The notes beneath the pieces are model-generated. The model made no database searches and was not told where the DNA came from. It saw only the letters and a program-made list of their open reading frames with translations. Below are positions 35,964 through 45,473 of a stretch of DNA of 64,000 nucleotides, in pieces (position 1 is the stretch's first letter; each line of letters starts with the position of its first letter). The position numbers and the translations under genes are program-made. The DNA comes from Bacteroidetes bacterium RIFCSPLOWO2_12_FULL_35_15 (GTDB lineage: Bacteria > Bacteroidota > Bacteroidia > 2-12-FULL-35-15), in contig MEPB01000038.1 in NCBI GenBank assembly GCA_001769385.1, forward strand, positions 62,001 through 126,000, in the 5' to 3' direction.

Positions 35964-38900
35964 TTAGCGTTGGTCATTTTGTATGTTATTAATTTCATTT
36001 GTCAATAGTTCCCAATACTTTGGATTAACCGTTCTAATTTCGCCAAGACAACCATTTAAATTTTCCTCACTGTCGATTTCAACCGCCTTTAAAGAAAGAA
36101 TTTTGATGTCTAACTTTTCTATAAGTTCAAAGGCGTATATTTTGTCAATGGAACTTAGATTGATAAAAGAAATTGAAATCTGTCTGAGGCGAAAGTGTTT
36201 ATAATTCGCTATTAAATGCGATTCAAATGTTTTAACAATTGAAGAGTCATTTGTTAAAACTAAATTCTTTTTCAATAATTTCAATCCGTCTGAAAAAGTT
36301 GAAATCTCCTCGTTTTTTAATTGTTCAGGGGTTATATCTTGAATTTTTTCAATAAATTTCTCATTTGACTTTTCACTGTCAATGGCTAGAAAATTAGCAA
36401 AAGTGTGTATTAGGTCTGACTTTGATAAATCATTGATTTTTTTATCGAAGTCCGAATCATTAAATAGTACATTAACAATCCGCTTAAGTTTGTCTGGTTT
36501 TACAAAATTGAGGGATTTCAGAGATTGAGAAACTTTTCTTGCGCTTACTTGGAACTCAATTGACTTTGAAATTAAAACCTTATCTGGGATACAATCCAAA
36601 ATTTCTTTTGCTTTATCAGGGCTAACTTTGTTTAGTTGAGAAAAAGTAGATTCATAATGTGTTATTCTGAATTGCTTATGCAAAGTTTTTCCTGCAAAAA
36701 TTTTGGAGGGGATCGAGTTAAATATTTGAATGCCCAATTCTCGGTAACCTTCGGTAGTGAAAATATTATAAATAAAAACGGATAATTGTTCAAAAGAGGA
36801 TTTTTCAATTAAATTTTTGATTTTATCAAACGTAAGTTTTGAAACAAATAAAATAGCTGATTTTGGTTGAACTTTATTTAAGTCTGCGATTGCCTTACCA
36901 ACTTGACCTGAACTATCTTCAAAAGAAAGTTTACTTAATAGTAATTCTTGAAATTTTGTATTTGTCGTTAATCCAGAAATTTTCTCATTGTTAATGTCGT
37001 ATAATTCTGATAGTATTCTTCCAATATTGGAGAGATTATAGTTTTCGAACTCTTGTATTAATACATCACCATTTTTCTTGCCAAGGATAGACTTGAGTTC
37101 TGCTTTTTTATATGGAAATAATTCTTGCAAGCACTTGCTTATTTTCCCTAGCGGTTGATTAATAATTTTTTCAGATAAAAATTGTTCTGTAATAGAATTA
37201 GCTATTTTCTTTGCAACTCCTTCATTAATTTCACTTAGCTCTTTAATAAGCTTAGTTATGTTTTCGATGGGTTCGCGTTTAGAACTATTAATAATTTTAT
37301 CAGTGTCTACTTGGCTCAATATATGGCTGGCAAACTCCCTATTCTTTAACTGTTTTAGTTCTATAGTTGAATTCGATATCGTAGATACAGATGCCTGATT
37401 AAATAATGAAATCCACTCATTAGTTGTAATATCTGAAATCAGGAGTTCAGCAAATGGTTTATCAAAATCAGAGATATACCTCACGGTATAAGTAATATCA
37501 TTTAGCCTTGATGCGAGAATCATTTTCTTTATTTCTTCCTTCGGTAGATTTTGAATAGCATCTTTATATCTGGCGTATGATTTGTCTCGAAGAATAAACA
37601 GGAGGGTCTTAAATTCTTTTATGTTTTTTGGAGTTGCGTTAAGCAACTGATTTAGTTTAGTGCTGTCAACAATATTGGCGTAGTAGTAGTTGTATTGGTT
37701 ACTACAACTTATGGCAATGTTTCTAAAGAACAAAGAATATTGTTCAGGGTCATTTACCGACTTAAAGTACTTTACAATCTGTTTTTTAATTTCTTCATCA
37801 CGTACTAAAAACTTAAATAGATCAAACCCATGGTTTGCTAAAACTTTGTTTAATATAAAAGCGATTTTGTAAGGGTACTTATCTGGATTAATGTTAGTGA
37901 GTAATTTTAGATATTCTTTAAATGCTGACGTTTCAAATTCTTTAATGCCATTAGGATACTTTAGGGTAAATTTAGAATCCTCAGAGATTAACGATAGTAG
38001 CAACAGATTGGCAAAAGATGAATGAAAGAATTCAAACTCTTGCTCATCATTTGTATTAACAAGTGCATCTTCTAATAATTGACTTTCAAGTTTTGAATTG
38101 TCAAGAATTCTAAATGGTATTTCAAATTTATTTATTGCTGTATAGATTTTTAAATAGTCCTGTTCTTCTTTTTCATATCGTGTATTTAAGAACCTTTTGT
38201 AAAGTAAGCGGTTTAGTTTGCTGTCATTTATTTTATCTAATATTTCAGTTGGCTCTTTTTCCCACTCATCTAGTAGGAGAGAAAGCTTGAGCAGGTTTTT
38301 ATCAATAAATTTGTAAATAGTCTCGCGATTTCCAACTGACGCATTAATGTTTTTAGTTTCAAGAATTATTTTTCTTCGATTTTCTATTAAGGCGGCAATT
38401 TTTTCGTTCTGATTTGCGAAAGGGTCAATGCTAAAGATTTGAGAGACCGTATCTTCAAAAAGATTGTAACCACTCTCCGAAACTCTTGACACATCAGCAA
38501 TTTCTCTGTAAAGAAAAATCAATGTTATATTCAAATGATTGGAACACTCATAATAAATTTCGCAAGCCAAATCATTATTAAGGTGGCTATCATCAAGGTA
38601 AACAACCGATTGAAAGTTCTTAATATACTTTAAGTCCTTTCTAATTGAATCAAGACTATGTTCTTCGTTTAGACTTAAATAGAAATGTGTAAATGTACTT
38701 GGTAATTCATTTGCTATTTTTAGCATTAAAGTGGTTTTACCTGACGAAGGCGGGCCAATTAGAATGTAAGATTGGGGTTGCTCTAGTTCAGTTCCCTTAT
38801 GTATAATATCAATTAAAGACAAGTCGACCTTGCTAAAAAAGAAATTGTTAATGTTTTCAATTGATGGAGAAAAAATACTCTTTCGTTTAAATTTTTCTTG

Positions 38901-39353
38901 TAGTATTCCGAAACAATGATTTCCGGTAATTAAATTTAGTATTGATTTTATTTCTGCAAGTTCTTTCTCGATTGATAAAGAAAATTCATTTGAAATTAAA
39001 TCCGCTTTAGTTTCGTCAAGTTCTTGAAAATCTTTTATTGGAGCCCTTTTATTATGGTTTTGTTTTAATGAAACTAAATAATTTGTGTCGTATAATTCTT
39101 CATTACTTTTTAGGTCAATAGTTTTATGGCAATTTGAACAAAGAACAATTAAATTTTCATAATTATTTTCCTTTTTTTCCTTTTTCAAGAATTTATTAAA
39201 CCTATTTCCACCTGGTGAATATGCATCAATGTGGCAAATTTCTCCAACCAAGTCCCCATTAGGAAACAGATCAGTGTCACACTTTGCACAAATACCTTTG
39301 CTGTCTGCAAAAAGTCTTTTAATTGTGGAATTGTCAACGTAACGTGTCGCCAT
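35964..39353 (-). CDS. HNH nuclease - P-loop NTPase - helical repeat protein (STAND-like, putative defence)
   Basis: An unusual 1129-residue protein. The N-terminal 80 residues are an HNH nuclease module: zinc-type C22-x-x-C25, H41 in EICHIDAYSPGGNR, N67, and C72-x-x-C75-H76 in LCSNCHKTID. A P-loop NTPase follows: Walker A GPPSSGKT (200-207) and Walker B VVYLDD (D254-D255), with a later LIFLYRE sensor-like strand. From about residue 400 to the end is a helical solenoid built of loosely repeated units of about 35-40 residues (patterns like LSELYDIN, IADLNKVQPKSA, FSQLNKVSPDKA, LKSLNFVKPDKL). An effector, NTPase and sensor-solenoid order is that of STAND/Avs-type antiphage proteins. It has no operon partner. 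Function is inference; the domains are seen. Confidence 0.8.
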   Translation of the reverse strand: MATRYVDNSTIKRLFADSKGICAKCDTDLFPNGDLVGEICHIDAYSPGGNRFNKFLKKEKKENNYENLIVLCSNCHKTIDLKSNEELYDTNYLVSLKQNHNKRAPIKDFQELDETKADLISNEFSLSIEKELAEIKSILNLITGNHCFGILQEKFKRKSIFSPSIENINNFFFSKVDLSLIDIIHKGTELEQPQSYILIGPPSSGKTTLMLKIANELPSTFTHFYLSLNEEHSLDSIRKDLKYIKNFQSVVYLDDSHLNNDLACEIYYECSNHLNITLIFLYREIADVSRVSESGYNLFEDTVSQIFSIDPFANQNEKIAALIENRRKIILETKNINASVGNRETIYKFIDKNLLKLSLLLDEWEKEPTEILDKINDSKLNRLLYKRFLNTRYEKEEQDYLKIYTAINKFEIPFRILDNSKLESQLLEDALVNTNDEQEFEFFHSSFANLLLLSLISEDSKFTLKYPNGIKEFETSAFKEYLKLLTNINPDKYPYKIAFILNKVLANHGFDLFKFLVRDEEIKKQIVKYFKSVNDPEQYSLFFRNIAISCSNQYNYYYANIVDSTKLNQLLNATPKNIKEFKTLLFILRDKSYARYKDAIQNLPKEEIKKMILASRLNDITYTVRYISDFDKPFAELLISDITTNEWISLFNQASVSTISNSTIELKQLKNREFASHILSQVDTDKIINSSKREPIENITKLIKELSEINEGVAKKIANSITEQFLSEKIINQPLGKISKCLQELFPYKKAELKSILGKKNGDVLIQEFENYNLSNIGRILSELYDINNEKISGLTTNTKFQELLLSKLSFEDSSGQVGKAIADLNKVQPKSAILFVSKLTFDKIKNLIEKSSFEQLSVFIYNIFTTEGYRELGIQIFNSIPSKIFAGKTLHKQFRITHYESTFSQLNKVSPDKAKEILDCIPDKVLISKSIEFQVSARKVSQSLKSLNFVKPDKLKRIVNVLFNDSDFDKKINDLSKSDLIHTFANFLAIDSEKSNEKFIEKIQDITPEQLKNEEISTFSDGLKLLKKNLVLTNDSSIVKTFESHLIANYKHFRLRQISISFINLSSIDKIYAFELIEKLDIKILSLKAVEIDSEENLNGCLGEIRTVNPKYWELLTNEINNIQNDQR

Positions 39354-39674
39354 ATTTTAAAAATTGTGGGCGGAAAAATTCAGGCTCTTTTGGCTGCGAA
39401 GCGGTCGCCCGTGTGTTGGGCAGCCAAATGTTCCTAAATGTGTGTTGGGCGTTTTGTCCTTATGTTGATTCGTATTCAATATTGTCTGTCTTTTAGCATT
39501 GGCTATAACATTTATATTATAACAACTCATTGCGCTTATTATTTTAGCAATAATAAACTAAATCTTCCTACAAAACCAAACTAAGACGCTTCTTTTATTA
39601 AATGGTTGAAAATATTATTTAATCCTGCAATCTTTTAGTAAAACAAAAGCAGAAACTAAGTTGATGTCATTTCT
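39354..39674. other. Repeat-bearing leader of the HNH-NTPase gene
   Basis: This 321-bp region has no gene. It contains two direct copies of GTGTGTTGGGC (39411-39421 and 39440-39450) and a 9-bp hairpin TTTGGCTGC (39389-39397) / GCAGCCAAA (39420-39428). It is visibly richer in G and C than its surroundings between 39360 and 39450. GTTGGGC fits the integron core GTTRRRY, but both copies are in direct orientation and the palindromic partner box is missing. Confidence 0.5.
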
Positions 39675-40901
39675 CTAATAATTTGGTTTGCTTTTTTTAA
39701 TGAAAAAGTAGAGAACAAAAAATACAGATGCTAAGATAGAAATAGTGCTCAAAGAAATTACCAATACTGCATTTGAACCTAATATGCCAATTTTCCCTGT
39801 CAGAAAAGATCCAAAATAAGAAACCAGTGTGCTAATTGCTAAAAATAATCCAATTAGTGTGGAATTAAATTTTGTAGATCCGTATTTACAAATAATCGAC
39901 AAGGCTATTGGAGAAATAAATACTTCTGAAATGCCTTGAAGAAATAGAGCAAAAAATACAAAAAATAAAAAACTGTTAGAAATTTCTAATTGATAATAAA
40001 AATTAAGAAGAGCACTTGACGTAGCGTAAATAATAAATCCAATTAATATTTTAAGGAATGACGATAATTTTACAAATGAAAAAATGATTGCAAGTATAAT
40101 TCCTACAAAAAATATTGTAATGGGCCCTATTGCAGAAAAAATGGATCTGAAATAATTAAACGATTCTGAAATTTTATCCATACGTTCATAAAGAGGTTCG
40201 ATATCCAATTGGTAAATAATCCAAAAAACAGGAATTAATAAAGTAATGGCAATAATTATAATTGCCCTATATCCGGGCGTTGTCTCTCTTTTTTCTTCCT
40301 CTAAATAAATATTAGGAGAGGTTGGGGCTTCTTTTAATAAGTTATTTAAAAACAGAAGTAATAGTTGTGCAAGTATCAGAATCGTACCTGAAATAATAAA
40401 TCCTGTTTTGTAGCCAAATAAATCAGCAATAACTCCTATAAATAATGGACCGAAAAGGGCTCCAACATGAATACATGAATAAAAAATAAGCATGGCAGCA
40501 TCTAATTTTTGTAACCTTTTTGAATAGATCGATCCAAGTAAAGAAATGATATTTGGATTATAAAATCCTGTACCAAGAGCAATAAAAAATAACCCTAAAT
40601 AAACAGCAAATTCAGAAGGGATTACTAGTGTAAAACAACCAAGCGCTTGAATAAAACCTCCAATAATTGCAGTTCTTTTTGTGCCAATAAGTAAATCCGC
40701 AATTAGTCCGCCAATTATTGGTATAACTACTGATAGCCCTGTAAAATATCCATAAATGAGGGCTGATTTTTCATTTGTAAAGCCTAAATCTTTTAATAAA
40801 AATAAAACCAAAATACTTCGCATTCCATAATAGCCTAATCGTTCCAGTAATTTTGAGAACGAAACAGGAATTATTCCTAATGAATGTGATTGGTTTTGCA
40901 T
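39675..40901 (-). CDS. POT/PTR family peptide transporter-like MFS protein
   Basis: A 408-residue inner-membrane transporter of the major facilitator superfamily. The N-terminal motif FSKLLERLGYYGMRSILVLFLL (E20-R21) is the ExxER-like start of proton-coupled oligopeptide transporters, and GGLIADLLIGTKRTAIIGG is the MFS loop 2-3 motif. FYNPNIISLLGSIYS corresponds to the PTR signature region. At 408 residues it is shorter than the usual 450-500, so it lacks the extra helices of many bacterial POT members, but about 12 spans fit. The probable substrate is di- or tripeptides. It lies downstream of citrate synthase but after a strong terminator, so it is transcribed separately or by readthrough. 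Confidence 0.8.
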   Translation of the reverse strand: MQNQSHSLGIIPVSFSKLLERLGYYGMRSILVLFLLKDLGFTNEKSALIYGYFTGLSVVIPIIGGLIADLLIGTKRTAIIGGFIQALGCFTLVIPSEFAVYLGLFFIALGTGFYNPNIISLLGSIYSKRLQKLDAAMLIFYSCIHVGALFGPLFIGVIADLFGYKTGFIISGTILILAQLLLLFLNNLLKEAPTSPNIYLEEEKRETTPGYRAIIIIAITLLIPVFWIIYQLDIEPLYERMDKISESFNYFRSIFSAIGPITIFFVGIILAIIFSFVKLSSFLKILIGFIIYATSSALLNFYYQLEISNSFLFFVFFALFLQGISEVFISPIALSIICKYGSTKFNSTLIGLFLAISTLVSYFGSFLTGKIGILGSNAVLVISLSTISILASVFFVLYFFIKKSKPNY

Positions 40902-40928
40902 GGTTAAGGTTTAGGATGGAAATTTAAT

Positions 40929-40960
40929 TAAAAAGCCCCGATTTAAATTCGGGGCTTTCT
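40929..40960 (-). terminator. Rho-independent terminator of citrate synthase
   Basis: AAAGCCCCGA (40932-40941) and TCGGGGCTTT (40949-40958) form a near-complete palindrome with a T-rich tail on the minus strand, directly after the citrate synthase stop. Confidence 0.88.
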
Positions 40961-40961
40961 T

Positions 40962-42299
40962 TTATTTTACTTTTGAAGCTTCGGCAGCCGCAATTTTCTT
41001 TTTGATGCCTTCTGTGGTTATTGAACCCGGGCGCTCCAATGGATGACCCAAAGCGCGGTCCCAGATCAAGGAAGCCAATACACCCAATGCACGTGAGACA
41101 CCAAATAATACGGTGTAAAAATCATGCTCCACCATTCCAAAATGTGTTAACAATACACCAGAATGTGCATCAACATTTGGCCAGGGGTTTTTAATTTTTC
41201 CTGTGCTTTCCAAAATTGGAGGGGCTACTTTATAGATCATTTGTACTATTTCGCACAAATCATCTTTACCATTTGGTTTGATATAACGGGTATAAAAATC
41301 CTGTTGAGCAGAAAAACGTGGATCAGTTTTACGTAATACTGCATGTCCGTATCCCGGAACAACTTTTCCGTCAGCAAGTGTTTTATGAATATAATCTTCA
41401 ATTTGCTTTTCAGTTGGTAATCCACCACCTAATTCTTCACGTAAATTTAAGATCCAACTCAATACTTCCTGATTGGCTAAACCATGCAATGGTCCTGCAA
41501 GTCCGGTCATACCGGCTGCAAAAGCTAAATAAGGGTCACTTAATGCAGAACCTACTAAGTGGGTAGTATGTGCAGAAACGTTTCCTCCTTCATGATCAAC
41601 GTGAATGGTCATGTACATCCGCATTAAACGTTTCATATCAAAATCTTCGTAACCCAGCATGTGAGCCAGGTTTGCAGCCCAATCTAATTTTGGATCAGGT
41701 TCAATATGAACATTATCTTTATATTTTCTACGATAAATGTATGCTGCCACGCGTGGTAAACGAGCAATCAGATTCATTGAATCTTCATACACATAATCCC
41801 AATAATCCTTTTTATTGATTCCTTTTTTGTATGCTGCAGCAAACAATGATTCAGTTTGCATGGCTGTGATAGCAATTACAAATTGTGTCATAGGGTGAGT
41901 TGATGCGGGCAATTTATCCAATACATCAAAAACATGCTTCGGAACATTTGACCTGCGTGCCCAATTGTTACCAATATCAATTACCTCGGCTTGAGTAGGA
42001 AGCTCTCCCAAAAGCATTAAGTAAAAAATACCTTCGGGCAATGGCTCTGTACCATGGTTGGGAGACTTTGGAAGTTTTTCACGTAACTCAGGAATGGTAT
42101 AACCTCTGAAACGAATTCCTTCTTCAGGATCCAGTTTTGAAGTTTCGGTTACTAAACCGATCATTCCTTTCATACCATGATACACTTGTTCTACAGTATA
42201 TTCACCTAATTTAAAATCACCTTTTTCTTTGATGAGTGCTTTTACTTCTGCTGCCACAGGCCCTGCCTTTGCAGCGAATTTTTCTTTTAATGAATCCAT
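40962..42299 (-). CDS. gltA: Citrate synthase, eukaryotic (mitochondrial) type
   Basis: Condenses acetyl-CoA with oxaloacetate to citrate, the entry step of the TCA cycle. The 445 residues carry the catalytic triad: H272 in GLAGPLHGLANQ, H319 in VPGYGHAVLRKTDPRF and D377 in NVDAHSGVL. The sequence around these sites and the N-terminal IRFRGYTIPE match the mitochondrial-type synthase rather than the hexameric NADH-inhibited bacterial form. It sits 84 bases downstream of enolase on the same strand, so central carbon genes are grouped here. A strong terminator follows. The gene symbol is by function. Confidence 0.93.
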   Translation of the reverse strand: MDSLKEKFAAKAGPVAAEVKALIKEKGDFKLGEYTVEQVYHGMKGMIGLVTETSKLDPEEGIRFRGYTIPELREKLPKSPNHGTEPLPEGIFYLMLLGELPTQAEVIDIGNNWARRSNVPKHVFDVLDKLPASTHPMTQFVIAITAMQTESLFAAAYKKGINKKDYWDYVYEDSMNLIARLPRVAAYIYRRKYKDNVHIEPDPKLDWAANLAHMLGYEDFDMKRLMRMYMTIHVDHEGGNVSAHTTHLVGSALSDPYLAFAAGMTGLAGPLHGLANQEVLSWILNLREELGGGLPTEKQIEDYIHKTLADGKVVPGYGHAVLRKTDPRFSAQQDFYTRYIKPNGKDDLCEIVQMIYKVAPPILESTGKIKNPWPNVDAHSGVLLTHFGMVEHDFYTVLFGVSRALGVLASLIWDRALGHPLERPGSITTEGIKKKIAAAEASKVK

Positions 42300-42383
42300 T
42301 TTATTTTATATGAATTATGTGTTTTTCAAATTTTTTGTGAAAGATAGAATCTTTTGTCTAATTAAAAAATGATGTAGATAAGT

Positions 42384-43697
<1,314 letters not shown>

Positions 43698-43719
43698 TTA
43701 TAATTAGAAATTATCGTTT

Positions 43720-43747
43720 CAAAAGTAAAAATAATACCCAAGCCAAA
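43720..43747 (-). promoter_or_regulatory. Enolase promoter (TTTG-N16-TACTTTTG)
   Basis: On the minus strand a TTTG (43747-43744) is followed after 16 bases by TACTTTTG (43727-43720), a perfect TAnnTTTG, 41 bases before the eno ATG. Confidence 0.6.
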
Positions 43748-43872
43748 CGCTGATTTTTATCAGCAATTTTTGTATAATTTGGCAACTATTATGCTGATTA
43801 ATTTTCAAATTTCATTTAATGTTTTTGTATATTGCTGCGAATAAATAGATAGCATAAAAATAGAACCTTTCT

Positions 43873-45108
43873 ATGATTTTAAACTATATCTGGATCGCAT
43901 TTTTTGTTATAGCCTTTATTGTTGCTATTCTAAAATTGATCTTTACCGGTGATACCGAAGTATTTAAAACTATAATAGAAGCAACATTCGATTCGTCAAA
44001 AATGGCGGTAATGGATATTTCATTGCCATTGGCAGGTGTAATGACCTTGTGGCTGGGGCTAATGAATATTGGCGAAAAAGCAGGCGCAATTAATTTTTTA
44101 TCCCGAATTGTTGGTCCGTTTTTCAATAAGTTATTTCCGGAGATCCCTAAGACTCATCCTGCAAACGGACAAATAATGATGAACTTTTCTGCTAACATGC
44201 TGGGCCTTGATAATGCTGCAACACCGCTTGGTTTAAAAGCGATGAACAGTATGCAGGAACTCAATCCGGAAAAAGATACAGCTTCCAATGCGCAAATTAT
44301 GTTTTTGGTTTTGAATACTTCCGGACTAACTATTATTCCGGTTACAATTATGGCTCAGCGTGCAATTATGGGTGCTGCAAACCCTTCTGATGTATTTATT
44401 CCAATTTTAATTGCAACCTATTTCTCAACAATGATAGGACTTCTTACGGTTTCTCTTTGGCAAAAAATAAATTTATTAAATGGAATTGTACTAAGTTGGC
44501 TGCTGGGAATAAGCGCCATTATCTTTGGAATTATATGGTATTTCAGCACCTTGGACGCAGCTCAGATCTCAAAAATATCCACATTAAGTGCTAATTTAAT
44601 TTTACTTACCATCATAGTTTCGTTCATCCTTGGTGCATTACGAAAAAAAGTAAATGTGTATGAAGCATTTATAGAAGGAGCTAAAAGCGGTTTTGAAACT
44701 GCCATAAAAGTGATTCCTTATTTAGTGGCAATGTTAGTTGGTATTGCCGTATTCCGTGCTTCCGGGGCAATGGATTACCTGATAAATGGAATTGGTTATT
44801 TGGTTAGTGCCATGGGATTTAATACAGATTTTGTGCCCGCATTACCCACCGCATTTATGAAACCACTAAGCGGTAGCGGTGCAAAAGCAATGATGCTGGA
44901 GGCAATGAAAACTAATGGTCCGGATTCTTTTGTTGGAAGACTATCCTGTGTTTTTCAGGGAGCAGCTGACACTACCTTTTATATTGTTGCATTGTATTTT
45001 GGTTCGGTCGGAATAAAAAACACTCGTTATGCAGTTACTGCGGGTTTAATTGCTGATCTGGCGGGAGTGATTGCGGCAATTTATATTTCCTATTTATTTT
45101 TTCATTAA
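43873..45108 (+). CDS. SpmA-SpmB fusion (nucleoside recognition/gate domain) membrane protein
   Basis: A 411-residue inner-membrane protein with about ten spans. It contains two gate domains in tandem, corresponding to the separate spore maturation proteins SpmA and SpmB of Firmicutes. The first half has LPLAGVMTLWLGLMNIGEKAG and GLDNAATPLGLKAMNSMQELNP, typical of SpmA. The second half has FIEGAKSGFETAIKVIPYLVAMLVGIAVFRASGAMD and ALPTAFMKPLSGSGAKAMM, typical of SpmB. Such fusions are common in non-sporulating Bacteroidota, where the transported compound is not established. It is divergent from enolase and stands alone. Confidence 0.9.
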   Translation: MILNYIWIAFFVIAFIVAILKLIFTGDTEVFKTIIEATFDSSKMAVMDISLPLAGVMTLWLGLMNIGEKAGAINFLSRIVGPFFNKLFPEIPKTHPANGQIMMNFSANMLGLDNAATPLGLKAMNSMQELNPEKDTASNAQIMFLVLNTSGLTIIPVTIMAQRAIMGAANPSDVFIPILIATYFSTMIGLLTVSLWQKINLLNGIVLSWLLGISAIIFGIIWYFSTLDAAQISKISTLSANLILLTIIVSFILGALRKKVNVYEAFIEGAKSGFETAIKVIPYLVAMLVGIAVFRASGAMDYLINGIGYLVSAMGFNTDFVPALPTAFMKPLSGSGAKAMMLEAMKTNGPDSFVGRLSCVFQGAADTTFYIVALYFGSVGIKNTRYAVTAGLIADLAGVIAAIYISYLFFH

Positions 45109-45473
45109 CAACACCACCGAGACAAAGAGAACAATTAGTTTCAAGAGATTAAATTTAAAACCAGCAGATAATTTTTTAAAATATTAATTACTATTTGCAG
45201 ATTAACCTAAATTGTCTCATTTTGTTAATCCGTGAATCTGTGGCAATTTTATAAATAAACACGTTATTTTTTCAACAATCCCTTCCGTGTTTCTCTATGT
45301 TCTCCGTGTCTCCCGTTTAAACCCCAGCATATAAAATTTTAATAAATAAATTTTAAAATTAGTTATTATGATTTGCAGATTAACCTCAATAGAACCATTT
45401 TATTAATCTGTGAATCTGTGGCAATTTTATTAAATAAACACGTTGTTTTTTCAACAATACTCTCTGTGTTTCT
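45109..45473. repeat. Tandem duplication of a dispersed repeat, about 176-bp period
   Basis: Two copies (about 45171-45350 and 45351-45500) share the segments GCAGATTAACCT, TGAATCTGTGGCAATTTTAT, AATAAACACGTT, TTTTTTCAACAAT and TGTTTCTCTA..TTCTCCGTGTCTC. No gene is present. The second copy runs into the 3' end of the glycosyltransferase gene on the opposite strand, providing its last codons. The TGAATCTGYGGC core is also found in the MITE-like element at 5109-5130. Confidence 0.65.

Noticed and set aside
39411-39450. Integron attC site
   Set aside because: GTTGGGC occurs twice but in direct orientation; the complementary RYYYAAC partner and stem of an attC are absent, and no integrase is in the window.
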